In this document: one piece after another, positions 47,078 through 55,534 of the stretch
Position numbering within the stretch: the stretch's first letter is position 1
How the letters are laid out: every line of letters starts with the position of its first letter
Assembly (NCBI RefSeq): GCF_002979915.1
Contig: NZ_PCQA01000001.1
Coordinates: 434,001 to 498,000 of the forward strand
Origin: Arthrobacter sp. MYb213
GTDB taxonomy: Bacteria > Actinomycetota > Actinomycetes > Actinomycetales > Micrococcaceae
DNA: 64,000 nucleotides
Direction: 5' to 3'
Made by a program: the position numbers and the translations under genes
The notes under the pieces: generated by a model
The model's database searches: none
Told to the model about the DNA's origin: nothing
What the model saw: only the letters and a program-made list of their open reading frames with translations

Positions 47078-47161
47078 GCGCGGGTGGCGGAATAGGTAGA
47101 CGCGCTAGCTTGAGGTGCTAGTCCTCGCAAGGGGGTGGGGGTTCAAGTCCCCTTTCGCGCA
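47078..47161 (+). tRNA. tRNA-Leu (anticodon GAG)
   Basis: 84 bases. Acceptor GCGCGGG pairs with TTCGCGC (two G-U), the anticodon arm CTAGC-TTGAGGT-GCTAG gives anticodon GAG, a long variable arm TCCTCGCAAGGGGGT makes it class II, and GGGGG-TTCAAGT-CCCCT is the T arm. No CCA is encoded. The 3' end (from 47140) is repeated at 58028, which marks the gene as the probable integration site of the downstream island. Confidence 0.93.
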
Positions 47162-47240
47162 CAGGTAGAAACCCCGGTTGACTTCGGTCAACCGGGGTTT
47201 TCTTTTACCCATATTGACCGGAACGCCAAATCCGCTGACA
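47140..47240 (+). repeat. Left copy of the island's flanking direct repeat (putative att)
   Basis: About 101 bases starting in the tRNA T arm, running through the discriminator, the terminator and the following GACCGGAACGCCAAAT. The right copy is at 58028-58129 with about 90% identity, judged by eye. Direct duplication of a tRNA 3' end is the standard mark of site-specific integration. Confidence 0.82.
47169..47200 (+). terminator. Terminator of tRNA-Leu
   Basis: Perfect 14-bp stem AAACCCCGGTTGAC / GTCAACCGGGGTTT capped by TTCG, followed by TCTTTT. A nearly identical hairpin sits in the right repeat copy. Confidence 0.93.
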
Positions 47241-47313
47241 TGGGTTGACACCACGACGGCTTGACCAGCCCGGAGGTGGTGCGGACTCTTTGTTGGAGTC
47301 TTTCTCTTTTAAG

Positions 47314-48190
47314 CTACCTGAGCCCGATACTCAGCTCACCGAGCGAAACCTTGACTCGTTCATTGTTGTAAAACTCGGCTTATTCGTTGACCGCTGCCTC
47401 CAACTCGGCAGCGTCTGGCCACGAACGGAAGTAGAACATCTCGGTCTTGAGCCTGCCGAAGAATCCTCCAGACGCCGAATTGTCCGGCGAGCACCCTTTC
47501 TTGGACATTGATCTAGTCAAATTCTCAGTGCGTGTCATCGTAATCCAGGAGTTGGACCGATAGTGCGTTCCTCGGTCAGAATGTATGACCAGTTCCCGCT
47601 CGCGATCTGGTCGCTAAAACGCCAAGGCATCTTTCAACGCGTTCTCGGCAAGATCCATTGTGGGATGCCTTCCCGTCTTCCAACCCACCACCATACCGTC
47701 GTAGCAATCAATAATGGCTGAGAGATACAGCTTGCCGTTGTGGGCCGAGAATTCGCTGATGTCGGTCAGCCAAAGTTCTCCCGGATTGGCGGCATGAAAA
47801 TTGCGTCGGACCAAGTTCTCCGGAGCAGGCGTTGTTTCACCCTCATAGCTGGAATACCGGCGCTTTCTGGCAGCGAAGCGCACCTCGATACATTCTTCAT
47901 GCATCAAACGCCTCACGACCTTCTCACTAACGGCCAACCCCTCGTGACGCAATGTCCACCAGATGCGCCTATACCCATAAGTGAAGAAGCTACGTTTCGC
48001 GTGATAATGGATCCGATCGCGCACGTGTGCGTACGGGTCTGGCCGGCCCATGGCCTTGACTTGGTAATAGAAAATCGAGGTGCTCAACCCGATTGTTTCA
48101 AGGAGCATGGGCAGAGGATATGAACTTCGCAGAGCGTCAACTACCAGGGTTTTCTGACGATTGTTCAGATGCCCGGGCAGGATGCTCTCG
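47314..48190 (-). pseudogene. IS3-family transposase orfB (DDE integrase), inactivated
   Basis: Reading through in one frame gives a complete rve/DDE transposase: YGYRRIWWTLRHEG, then ELWLTDISEF (first Asp), IIDCYDGMVVGW, then LVIHSDRGTHY (second Asp), and NSASGGFFGRLKTE with the terminal Glu position altered. An in-frame TAG at 47614-47616 and a TAA near 47380 break it. The piece 47614-48108 alone would make 164 residues without the catalytic second Asp, so it is not functional. Confidence 0.82.
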
Positions 48191-48191
48191 T

Positions 48192-48675
48192 CTTTTTTAT
48201 CAGCGTCAGCTCCTCATCGAGCAGAGCCTTGTCCAGCAGGACTTGTGCTGCCAGTTTTCGCAGCTCTGCTGGGTCCTTGGGCAAGGAAGATTCTAATGAG
48301 GACCGGGTTGGGAACCCCGGTCTGTTCTGCGTTCTTTCTTGCTCATCAATCCCCACCGACCTGATTCACGGAAGATTTGCGCCCACGCATACACATTCAT
48401 ATGGCTCTTGAAGTTCAAGCGTTCAGCTATTTCTGGTGGGCGCAGGCCTTCGCTGAGCAATTGGACTGCTTCTAACTTAACAGTCCAAGGTAGCGACGTA
48501 AGGTCTTGGACTGTTTCTTGGGTTTACTGCCACTTTTAAGTGGCTCGCGAATTCATTTATGCAAGGTCCAGCGTCCGGGGTAACCGAGGTTTCGGACGGG
48601 CTTCGTGATGGACTTAGTCCGCCGGAACTCGGCAACCGCTGCTTTGCGTTCTTCGAGGGTGTATCGACGATTCAT
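48192..48675 (-). pseudogene. IS3-family transposase orfA, inactivated
   Basis: Starts ATG at 48675 with MNRRYTLEERKAAVAEFRR, an HTH_Tnp-type beginning. It is broken by a TGA where Trp is expected (WTLHK-stop-IRE), then two frameshifts near 48505 and 48290. The C-terminal leucine-zipper-like part ELRKLAAQVLLDKALLDEEL and the frameshift site A-AAA-AAG are still readable. Confidence 0.75.
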
Positions 48676-48716
48676 GGGATCAAACCTTCCAGGTTTCGGT
48701 CTGCACCCCCCCATAC

Positions 48717-49058
48717 TTATGCACCGTCTAATTCAGATCCCCGTTTGATCAAATAATTACGCGTCGAACTTCCCGGATAAGAAATCGGAATCGATGCGCT
48801 CAGCTGTTTGCCTAGTTGCCCGAATGCGCCGTGTATCCAAGCACTTTCGTACATCGTCCACCAATCTCGATAAGTTTGCGCGATAGCTGACCTTCGATCA
48901 GCTAGGAGTGCTTCGAACTGATCCATCGGAACGCCTAACGGAATCTGGCTTACATTATCTTCAAGCTCCGACCATTGATCTTCCGGCGCCGGATATTTCG
49001 ATCCTCCAACCACTGCATCCAGATAGTAAAATCGCCCACCTGACCCATAATTTTTCAA
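48717..49058 (-). pseudogene. C-terminal fragment of a frameshifted HEPN-like protein
   Basis: 113-residue open frame with no good start codon (TTG at 49058 without a ribosome site). The same frame stays open upstream to about 49183, where it overlaps the end of the 49115-49420 gene in a different phase, reading ALAVWVGQVESQVWLPD just after that gene's stop. A single-base loss near 49115 would explain the split. It has WTMYESAWIHGAFGQLGK and ends at the IS3 right end, so its true C-terminus may be lost to the insertion. No family recognised. Confidence 0.55.
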
Positions 49059-49114
49059 GATAGAGAATAAGTCTGGAAGCCATACTTGAGATTCAACTTG
49101 CCCGACCCAAACAG

Positions 49115-49420
49115 CTAGCGCTTGTTCCTTTCCGTGGCTTGGTGGGAAGTTATGAAACGCCGGGCTTTGGGTTCAAGTTCGTCGAGTTTATGACTAAACG
49201 CTTTGATCTTTTTCGCTGGCCATTCGCCTGTCTCGTAGTGAGTCCCCAGTCCATACGCGATCTTGATTAGTTTTTCGGCAGCTAATGCCAAACAAGCGAA
49301 CATGCCGGCGCTATCATAGTGCTGGTCTTTCATTTCTTCGAGCAGCTTGAGCCCCGCTTCTGCCAATTGCACAGCGTTGTTAGCTTCTTGGGTTAGGGCA
49401 GGCATGTTGATAGATTGCAT
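49115..49420 (-). CDS. HEPN-like small protein (N-terminal part of a split gene)
   Basis: 101 residues, nearly all helical: NNAVQLAEAGLKLLEEMKD, ACLALAAEKLIKIAYG and SHKLDELEPKARRF. The pattern resembles HEPN or nucleotidyltransferase-partner proteins, although the catalytic RxxxxxH motif is not clear. It directly follows the 241-residue membrane protein (TAG then ATG). A downstream reading frame in another phase looks like its continuation, so this is probably the front part of a longer protein or a frameshift-dependent product. Confidence 0.5.
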   Translation of the reverse strand: MQSINMPALTQEANNAVQLAEAGLKLLEEMKDQHYDSAGMFACLALAAEKLIKIAYGLGTHYETGEWPAKKIKAFSHKLDELEPKARRFITSHQATERNKR

Positions 49421-50146
49421 CTAATGTGATTCCGAATCGTCTAAATTATCTGATGTTTCGTGTTCACGATAACGGCCATCTGCAATATGGAACCACCGGT
49501 CATGCTTTTTACGCACGCGATCTCCAAAGTCGCCCAACGATACTGTGAATTGGTCCATATCGATTTCTCCGCGTGAAAGTTCCGCGACCCAGTTGCAGAA
49601 TTCAGAATAGCCGGCGTCTAGTACTCGCAGAGCGCCTTCAATTTCGAGGTCTTTGTATGATGCTGCCCTTGCCAGCAGTACAAGGCTGGTTGCGAAACGG
49701 TCGATTCTGCGTCGTTCGTGAGTTTTGAATTCCCAAATGAGATTATATTGAACCGTTGCTTTTCTTACGGTCGATGAAACGCGAATAACTTCGTCCTGGG
49801 ATTCTTTGGTTGCCGTTATTAGGTCAGCGAACGCAGAAACCATTCCCATGGTGGCCGTGTCAACTCTTACCTGATGTGCTTGGTTTTCCTTCTGGGTGAC
49901 TTCTACGTCGAATCGTCGCAGGGACTCTACCTGGTCATCTTTCAATGCCTTGAATGATTTAGCTGCATATGCGCCCGCGACCACGGCGGCAGCCAGAAGT
50001 CCAAGAGTGAAGAAGGCTGTCATCCACGTTGCGAGATCACCCAACACCAAGTAATTGTCTGGTGCTGTTCCTGCACAATAGAGCACACTGTCTTTGACAG
50101 AAGTAGCACCGGGAATTTGGCATTCGAATTGTTCAGCAGTGGTCAT
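49421..50146 (-). CDS. Hypothetical membrane-anchored helical protein
   Basis: 241 residues. One membrane helix at about 38-62 (ATWMTAFFTLGLLAAAVVAG), then a long cytosolic helical domain: LKDDQVESLRRFDVEVTQKENQ and RKKHDRWFHIAD. No enzyme motif. Its stop TAG touches the ATG of the HEPN-like gene, so the two are one transcript. Membrane protein plus HEPN-like partner on an integrated island suggests a defence or toxin role, which is inference. Confidence 0.65.
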   Translation of the reverse strand: MTTAEQFECQIPGATSVKDSVLYCAGTAPDNYLVLGDLATWMTAFFTLGLLAAAVVAGAYAAKSFKALKDDQVESLRRFDVEVTQKENQAHQVRVDTATMGMVSAFADLITATKESQDEVIRVSSTVRKATVQYNLIWEFKTHERRRIDRFATSLVLLARAASYKDLEIEGALRVLDAGYSEFCNWVAELSRGEIDMDQFTVSLGDFGDRVRKKHDRWFHIADGRYREHETSDNLDDSESH

Positions 50147-50308
50147 TCCTACATCTTATGGTTTGATCGACACATGGTCCTTTAGTTAACGTGCTTTATC
50201 TGTATACGATTTCTCCGGAAATTTAACAGTAAACTTATGAATTGCCTTTAGTCATGGGGCTCGCCAAACTAAGAGTTGGTACTCACTCGCAATCCTTCAG
50301 AAGGACTC

Positions 50309-51229
50309 ATGGACAACTTTCCTAGCCCCATCGCGCCCGATCGACCGACAAAACAGAAGAAGCCCGGAATGGGGAAACTAGGTTGGATCGTCTTGGCCGT
50401 AGTCATCGTAGCGGTCATCGCACTTATGATCGCCCTACCAGAGCTAGTCTTCGCACTGAGTTTTCTCGGCATCATCGCGGCATTAATCGGCATCATCATT
50501 GGACGCCTCCCTTGGCTACGAGGACGTAAACGAAACGCGAAGTTCGGCGGCTTAATGGTTTTGCTGTTCGTCGCGTCCGCCATCACCGGCTCGTCCCAGT
50601 ATGCTGCTAAGAATCCCGCGCCTGCTGTTGCAGAGACGATGGTAATTAGCAGTGAGTCACCTAGTCCTACCCCCTCAGAGCCTCCTTCCCCTACCGCTAT
50701 TGCTGATTTTGTCGGTCAGGAGTGCAAGGGTGACGAGTTGGTCATGGAACAGGGTGCTGAAAAGCTCTATTGCGACGCAAGTGCGACTGGTGTTCTTGCC
50801 TGGGCTAACCAGGATGATCATGACAAAACTATTCTGGCTGCTAAGAAAGTAGCCGAAGAAAAAGCGGCGAAGGAAAAAGTGGCGCAGGAAAAAGCAGCTG
50901 CCGCAAAGAAAGCCCAAGAAAAAGCTGTAGCTGACAAAAAAGTTGCAGAAGAGAAAGCAGCGGAAAAGAAAGCCACTGAAAAAGCCGCAGCTAAAAAGGC
51001 AGAGCAGAAAGCCGAAGCAAAACGCATTGCTGCGCAGGAGGAAGCTGCTCGTATCGCTGAGCAAGAAGCCATCGAAGAAGCCTACGAAGCACCAGCCCCG
51101 GCACCGGTCAGCGCGTACTACGCTAACTGCAGTGAAGTACGATCGGCTGGAGCAGCGCCTATCTATAGCGTTGATCCAGGTTATTCACGCAAACTGGATC
51201 GTGATGGTGACGGCGTAGCTTGCGAATAA
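50309..51229 (+). CDS. Membrane protein with coiled coil and C-terminal excalibur domain
   Basis: 306 residues from the ATG at 50309 (AAGGA upstream). Two N-terminal helices (about 22-44 and 46-64) and a third near 82-96, then a Ser/Pro linker, a short WANQDDHDKT segment, and some 80 residues of Ala-Lys-Glu coiled coil (about 185-268). It ends in an excalibur domain with YYANCSEVRSAGAAPI and the calcium loop DRDGDGVACE. Excalibur domains often accompany extracellular nucleases, and the next gene is one. The last ten bases overlap that gene. Confidence 0.82.
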   Translation: MDNFPSPIAPDRPTKQKKPGMGKLGWIVLAVVIVAVIALMIALPELVFALSFLGIIAALIGIIIGRLPWLRGRKRNAKFGGLMVLLFVASAITGSSQYAAKNPAPAVAETMVISSESPSPTPSEPPSPTAIADFVGQECKGDELVMEQGAEKLYCDASATGVLAWANQDDHDKTILAAKKVAEEKAAKEKVAQEKAAAAKKAQEKAVADKKVAEEKAAEKKATEKAAAKKAEQKAEAKRIAAQEEAARIAEQEAIEEAYEAPAPAPVSAYYANCSEVRSAGAAPIYSVDPGYSRKLDRDGDGVACE

Positions 51230-52053
51230 AAAGTCGCTTTATCGGGCTCGCTTTGGTGAGTTTGCTGTTGGTTGGTTGCGGGTCAACCGCCGGCAACGCA
51301 CCGTTAGTGCCGGAAGTTTCAGCTGATGTGGTCAAACCGGCTGAGATTGTCATTCGTACCGAGGCGCCGCCGATCATTGTCAGGACGGAAGCGCCTACTG
51401 TTGCACCGGAAGCTCCGAAGACGGAACCGGATCTTCCCAGCGCTTCTGTACTGTCCAAGCCTCATGCACCTAAGGCGAAGAAAAACAGTGCAACTTCCGG
51501 AGCACTCGGACTGTTGGATGAGATACCGGTAAAGGGCCGCGCGCCCAAGACTGGTTACGACCGTGACCTGTTCGGAAGTGGTTGGGGTGATCCGGACCGG
51601 AATGGTTGCGATGCTCGTAACGACATTCTCGACCGTGACCTTGATGTGCACACCTATAAGGCTGGCACCAGGGAGTGCGTTGTTCTCACCGGCAACCTTC
51701 TGGACCCTTTCACTGGGAAGACTATTGAGTTCCAGCGTGGGCAAGGCACGAGCAATGCCGTGCAGATTGACCATGTTGTGGCGCTCTCTGACGCGTGGCA
51801 GAAGGGTGCACAACAACTCTCGCCAGAGCGTCGAGTAGCGTTCTCCAATGACCCCTTGAACTTATTAGCAGTGGACGGTCCAACCAACGCATCCAAAGGC
51901 GACAGCGACGCCGCAACGTGGCTACCACCAAACCGCGGGTACTGGTGCGAATACGTCACCCACCAGGTCGAAGTAAAACACAAATATGACCTCTGGATGA
52001 CCAAAGCAGAACATCGGGCATCTCAGCAAGTCCTCTCAGACAAATGCAAGTAG
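51220..52053 (+). CDS. Secreted HNH nuclease lipoprotein (DUF1524/GmrSD type)
   Basis: 277 residues. A lipoprotein signal ends LLVGC (Cys20); a Pro/Glu/Thr-rich spacer of about 70 residues follows; the C-terminal domain carries the HNH motif QIDHVVALSDAWQKG (about 186-200), NDPLNLLAVDGPTNASKGD and DAATWLPPN, typical of DUF1524. It should be an extracellular, lipid-anchored endonuclease. The TTG start overlaps the excalibur gene by ten bases; no ATG or GTG fits. The pair probably acts on external DNA (inference). Confidence 0.85.
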   Translation: MRIKSRFIGLALVSLLLVGCGSTAGNAPLVPEVSADVVKPAEIVIRTEAPPIIVRTEAPTVAPEAPKTEPDLPSASVLSKPHAPKAKKNSATSGALGLLDEIPVKGRAPKTGYDRDLFGSGWGDPDRNGCDARNDILDRDLDVHTYKAGTRECVVLTGNLLDPFTGKTIEFQRGQGTSNAVQIDHVVALSDAWQKGAQQLSPERRVAFSNDPLNLLAVDGPTNASKGDSDAATWLPPNRGYWCEYVTHQVEVKHKYDLWMTKAEHRASQQVLSDKCK

Positions 52054-52153
52054 GCACACTCCCTATTTGACACGTGGATAGCTATCGAACGTAACTCAAC
52101 AACAGCATCAACTACGCACGAACTCCTAAATATAATCAGAAAGAAGCTTGCTC

Positions 52154-53080
52154 ATGGCAAATCCAACACCAACCTCTCAGCCTAAGAAAGCCGACGCGAC
52201 AAACGATGTGGGGAAGACTAAATCTGTGTTCGTGATTTCGCCGATCGGTTCGCAGGGAACTGAAGGTTACAGAAAGGCCAAGCTGTGTTTGGATTTCATT
52301 ATCAAGAAAGCCTTGCCTGAGTCAGTTTGGGAAGTTACGAGGGGTGACGGTTCGCTGTCTCCAGATTCAATTGGTCACGACATTATTGAACGGATCGACA
52401 AAGCGGATTTGATAATCGCTGATTTGACTGATCAGAATCCCAACGTGTTTTACGAACTTGCAATAGCGCACGGCTGGGAGAAGCCTGTTATTCACATCAT
52501 TGAAAGCGGTCAGCCAATCCCTTTCGATGTCGCTGACCTTCGGACGATTCCCTACGATCTGTCAGACCCAGAGTCCGTGGATTCAGCAATAACAGCAATT
52601 TCGGGTATTGCAGCCAATATATTCTCTACTGCTTACCAACCGAAAACTCCACTGACACAATTCAACGCGTTTAAAAGGGCCAAAGGATCATTAGATCCAG
52701 AATCAGCTCAGGCCGAGATCAACGAGCAAATATTAAGTCGCTTGGTTTCGATTGAACTTTCGTTGCGTCCGAATCTGGGAACTCGAGCCATGGATAGTTC
52801 AGGTCGAGTTTTGTCATCTGCAAAATTCGCTAAAAGACTGCAAGGCGAGTCAACCTTTATGTCCGGGCCTGATCATGGGATGAGGGAGTTTATTGAGCTC
52901 TCACGTGAGCTCGACCCGCGTCATCCTGATTTCGACATGATGTCGTCTACGGTTCCAGCAAAGCTCAAAAAATGGCAGATCATGTGGGAGTTATTGTCCG
53001 TTCAAGAACAAGAAGCCGTCAAGAATATCCTTGAGAAGTCTGGAATTTCTGTTCCCCCTTTCCGTCTCAGCAAGGACTAG
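52154..53080 (+). CDS. TIR/deoxyribosyltransferase-like fold protein
   Basis: About 308 residues. The N-terminal domain SVFVISPIGSQGTEGYRK (about 24-41), ADLIIADLTDQNPNVFYELAIAH and KPVIHII has the nucleoside 2-deoxyribosyltransferase/TIR-like layout, with the catalytic-type Glu in FYEL. The C-terminal part (from about 170) is helical. Such proteins are often nucleotide-handling effectors in bacterial defence islands, some cleaving NAD. This function is inference; no partner gene of a named system is adjacent. Start with AAGAAG upstream. Confidence 0.7.
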   Translation: MANPTPTSQPKKADATNDVGKTKSVFVISPIGSQGTEGYRKAKLCLDFIIKKALPESVWEVTRGDGSLSPDSIGHDIIERIDKADLIIADLTDQNPNVFYELAIAHGWEKPVIHIIESGQPIPFDVADLRTIPYDLSDPESVDSAITAISGIAANIFSTAYQPKTPLTQFNAFKRAKGSLDPESAQAEINEQILSRLVSIELSLRPNLGTRAMDSSGRVLSSAKFAKRLQGESTFMSGPDHGMREFIELSRELDPRHPDFDMMSSTVPAKLKKWQIMWELLSVQEQEAVKNILEKSGISVPPFRLSKD

Positions 53081-53163
53081 ACCATTCCATGTCCGTTAGC
53101 TTAGAGGCATCGACTTTATGCGACGTGTAGGACTGGTAACTCACGATGCGATTAAATACGTGT

Positions 53164-53192
53164 AGTGGGCGAGGTATACCACCCCGCCCACT
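53164..53192. terminator. Hairpin between TIR-like gene and the convergent pseudogene
   Basis: AGTGGGCG (53164-53171) pairs with CGCCCACT (53185-53192) around a loop containing GGTATACC. Likely a terminator for the genes facing it. Confidence 0.6.
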
Positions 53193-53204
53193 GTTAGTTA
53201 GTTG

Positions 53205-53606
53205 TTAGTTCCAGTCGTAGGACAGCAACGGGGTGTACCCGTCGAGTTCGTTGGCGCCTGGTACGCGGATGATCTTGATCTTTTCTCCTTCGTTCTCTGT
53301 TCCGTTGTCGGTCCAGTCGAGTTTGAAGCTGTACACGGCTACGTTGAGGCCGGCTGGTTCGGTGCCGTTGATTTCTTTGTAGTAGCGTTTCGCCGCGTCT
53401 AGCGCTTGGGCGCTGTCGGTTGTTCCGGCGATGCGTAGAACGTTGTCGTCGTCTTCCCATACTTGGATGCCGATGGTGGCTCAGGCGCTGCTGATGGTGT
53501 GGCATGAGCCGAGTTCGGTCCGGGTGTGGATGTGTCCGTTGAACGCGTCGTCGTTGGGCTGGATCTTTTCGTTGCAGTTCGAGCAGGTAATGAACAAGGT
53601 AATCAC
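53205..53606 (-). pseudogene. Zinc-ribbon protein with in-frame stop
   Basis: Reading on from the GTG at 53606, the frame has CSNCNEKIQPNDDAFNGH, then ELGSCHTISSA, a TGA at 53481-53483, and then a long sensible tail (ATIGIQVWEDDDNVLRIAG, DAAKRYYKEINGTEPAG, KIIRVPGANELDGYTP) to TAA at 53205. The tail has no start codon of its own near the stop. One nonsense change has therefore probably killed a gene of about 133 residues. Function unknown; a phage-type origin is possible. Confidence 0.6.
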
Positions 53607-54079
53607 CTTTTGTTTCAGGGGTCCCGCAGGATCGGTTTCTGAGCTTCCAGGTTGGGGCTCTGAATGTATGTGTGGGGCACTCGAAAGCCCGCTCACGCGA
53701 AAAGCCGTATTTCATCGTGATTACGATCACTCTGAAATCACATTCGGGCACCGAACAGTCCACAACTCATCCATCAGCTGACCATGGGGCCGGAAATACT
53801 GACACCTGTGACTAAACCTGTGGATAAAGTCAGACGAAAACTTCAACTATTGGCACACGTGACTCAACAGGAACGAGATTTAGATTGGTCAAAATCTGCA
53901 GGATGCATACTTCTCAGACCTGCAAAACCCCAATTTTCGAAGAAACAAGGGCTCAGGTTGGGATCCATGGCACGAACGATGAAAAGGGACATCATCAAAC
54001 TTTTTATGCTGCCGGGGTTTCGTTGCACAGTTCGGATACCTGGTCGAAAAAGGTACGTTATCTCGGAGTCGAACGTGCC
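53607..54079. other. Spacer between the pseudogene and the DUF3800 gene
   Basis: Open frames run through it but lack start signals or motifs. The DUF3800 frame is open back to 53885, yet the extra part is unlike the family. It probably holds divergent promoters; none is clear by eye. Confidence 0.35.
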
Positions 54080-54859
54080 ATGATTAACGAATCACTTCAC
54101 CGCTTCGTAATGAATGGGGACCAAACTTTGACGCACGGTGCATTTATTGACGAATCAGAAAAGAACACGTCTCATTATTTTCTTGGTGCTTTAGTAATCA
54201 CCCAACAGCTATATCGGTCCTTGGCAGAAAAGATGACCGCGATCCACGAGCAGGTCCTTCGCGACTACCCAAAGCTTCCAATGGACTTCGAATTTCACGG
54301 ATGGGAGTTCATGAGCGGTAAGAGAGTATGGCGCGGAGTACCCATCCGGTACCGTGTGGGCATTATGAACAAGATACTTACCGCTGTGGCCGAGTCCGGC
54401 GGGTGTGTTCATATTGAAGGTATTGACCGTGCGAAACACGCTGCACGTAAGTACAAAGATGAATTTCCGCCACGGGAAATTGCGTTCAACTACCTTTTTG
54501 AACGAATCGATGCTTGCCTTATTACTCGGTCGTTAGTTGATGGTGAACGGCCAGGCACTCGGGTTTTTGCTGACGAACACCACACCAAGACTGAAAGTAC
54601 TTCTAATTTTACGGATTATCAGCTTTATGGGACGTGGGGTTATAAATCTTCAAAACTCGGCTTACTACACCCCGAGATGACTTTCATGGATTCGAAGACA
54701 ACTTACGCTCTTCAAGCCATTGATTGCGTCACCTACATTTACAACAGGGTTAAAACGCATAAAGAAACTGATGAACGCGCACAACAGACAAAAAACAATT
54801 TTTGGGCTCTGATGCAGCCCATGTTCGTAGGTTGTGGATCACACCGAATTTGGCCTTAA
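54080..54859 (+). CDS. DUF3800 domain protein
   Basis: About 259 residues from the ATG at 54080 (GGAG about 11 bases upstream). The DUF3800 pattern is visible: AFIDESEKNTSHYFLGALVI (about 21-40), HGWEFMSGKRVW, VFADEHHTKTES with a second acidic cluster, and LQAIDCVTYIYNR. The Asp/Glu positions resemble a RNase H-like metal site. DUF3800 proteins are common in mobile and defence regions but have no settled function. Confidence 0.75.
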   Translation: MINESLHRFVMNGDQTLTHGAFIDESEKNTSHYFLGALVITQQLYRSLAEKMTAIHEQVLRDYPKLPMDFEFHGWEFMSGKRVWRGVPIRYRVGIMNKILTAVAESGGCVHIEGIDRAKHAARKYKDEFPPREIAFNYLFERIDACLITRSLVDGERPGTRVFADEHHTKTESTSNFTDYQLYGTWGYKSSKLGLLHPEMTFMDSKTTYALQAIDCVTYIYNRVKTHKETDERAQQTKNNFWALMQPMFVGCGSHRIWP

Positions 54860-55534
54860 GCACGAAGACCCCGTCAATGACAGGGCCTAAGGCAAGGTGG
54901 GAAGTTTCCTCCCTACACAACAATCCTCGCACATTTTTTTGGCACAACACAATGTGACTTTATCTACTCGTGGGTATCTTTGACTCACGTTGCGAGCATT
55001 ACCTTGGATCAATCCCGGCAATTTATCTATTGCACCGAAAAGTCGACCCCGAACTTCTTGAGGGAAGGTTCGGGGTCGACTTGTATGTACGGGACTGATG
55101 GCTCGGTTTGTTGGTTTCTCACTCGCATGGCGGAAATCACCGAATTGGCGGCATCCCTGAACACCAACACTTATCGTAACCCACCTTTAGGGGCACTGTA
55201 CTAGTTGTTGACACCTCATTTTGCATACGCCTGACACAGTACCGCTTACTATTCGTTACAGGTCAGCGACTGGATTGGTTATGAGTAAACTCTTCTTAAG
55301 TGGATCGCGAATCTAACCATTTTGCGGCCCTCGTCTACAATTCCACACCGTCCAGTGGTAGGCAGGGCTCTAACCTGTCTATCGTTATTGTGTCCACCAA
55401 TTCATGAATGTAACTGATCATTTTATCAAAATGTAGCCTCTAGCCTCGTCAAAAAAGAGAATTAGCAAGGCCACGAAATCCAGTCCATAATTAACGGACT
55501 CACTCGATAAATTAGCGTTCTAAATAGAGGAAGA
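54860..55534. other. 675-base spacer with a strong hairpin
   Basis: No convincing gene. It contains the hairpin at 55040-55082. Open frames such as the one at 54980-55204 look random. The region is AT-rich compared with core genes. Confidence 0.45.
55040..55082. terminator. Hairpin downstream of DUF3800 gene
   Basis: AAGTCGACCCCGAAC mirrors GTTCGGGGTCGACTT exactly around a 13-base loop. It is 180 bases past the DUF3800 stop, so it may belong to a lost gene. Confidence 0.6.

Larger units (their letters stand above)
47272..48714 (-). mobile_element. Degraded IS3-family insertion sequence
   Basis: Two overlapping transposase frames (orfA and orfB) on the minus strand are bounded by imperfect ends: GGAGGTGGTGCGGACT (47272-47287) against the reverse complement of the right end, reading GGGGGGTGCAGACC. 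The ends are approximate. The slippery heptamer A-AAA-AAG used by this family for -1 frameshifting is intact at 48192-48198. At least three nonsense codons and two frameshifts make it inactive. The right end abuts the stop of the neighbouring HEPN-like reading frame. Confidence 0.75.

Noticed and set aside
53481-53483. Selenocysteine reading of the in-frame TGA
   Set aside because: No convincing hairpin directly downstream and the context is not a known selenoprotein; nonsense mutation is simpler.
53194-53763. 189-codon Arg/His-rich minus frame
   Set aside because: It is the wrong phase of the zinc-ribbon pseudogene; the other phase gives sensible protein sequence.
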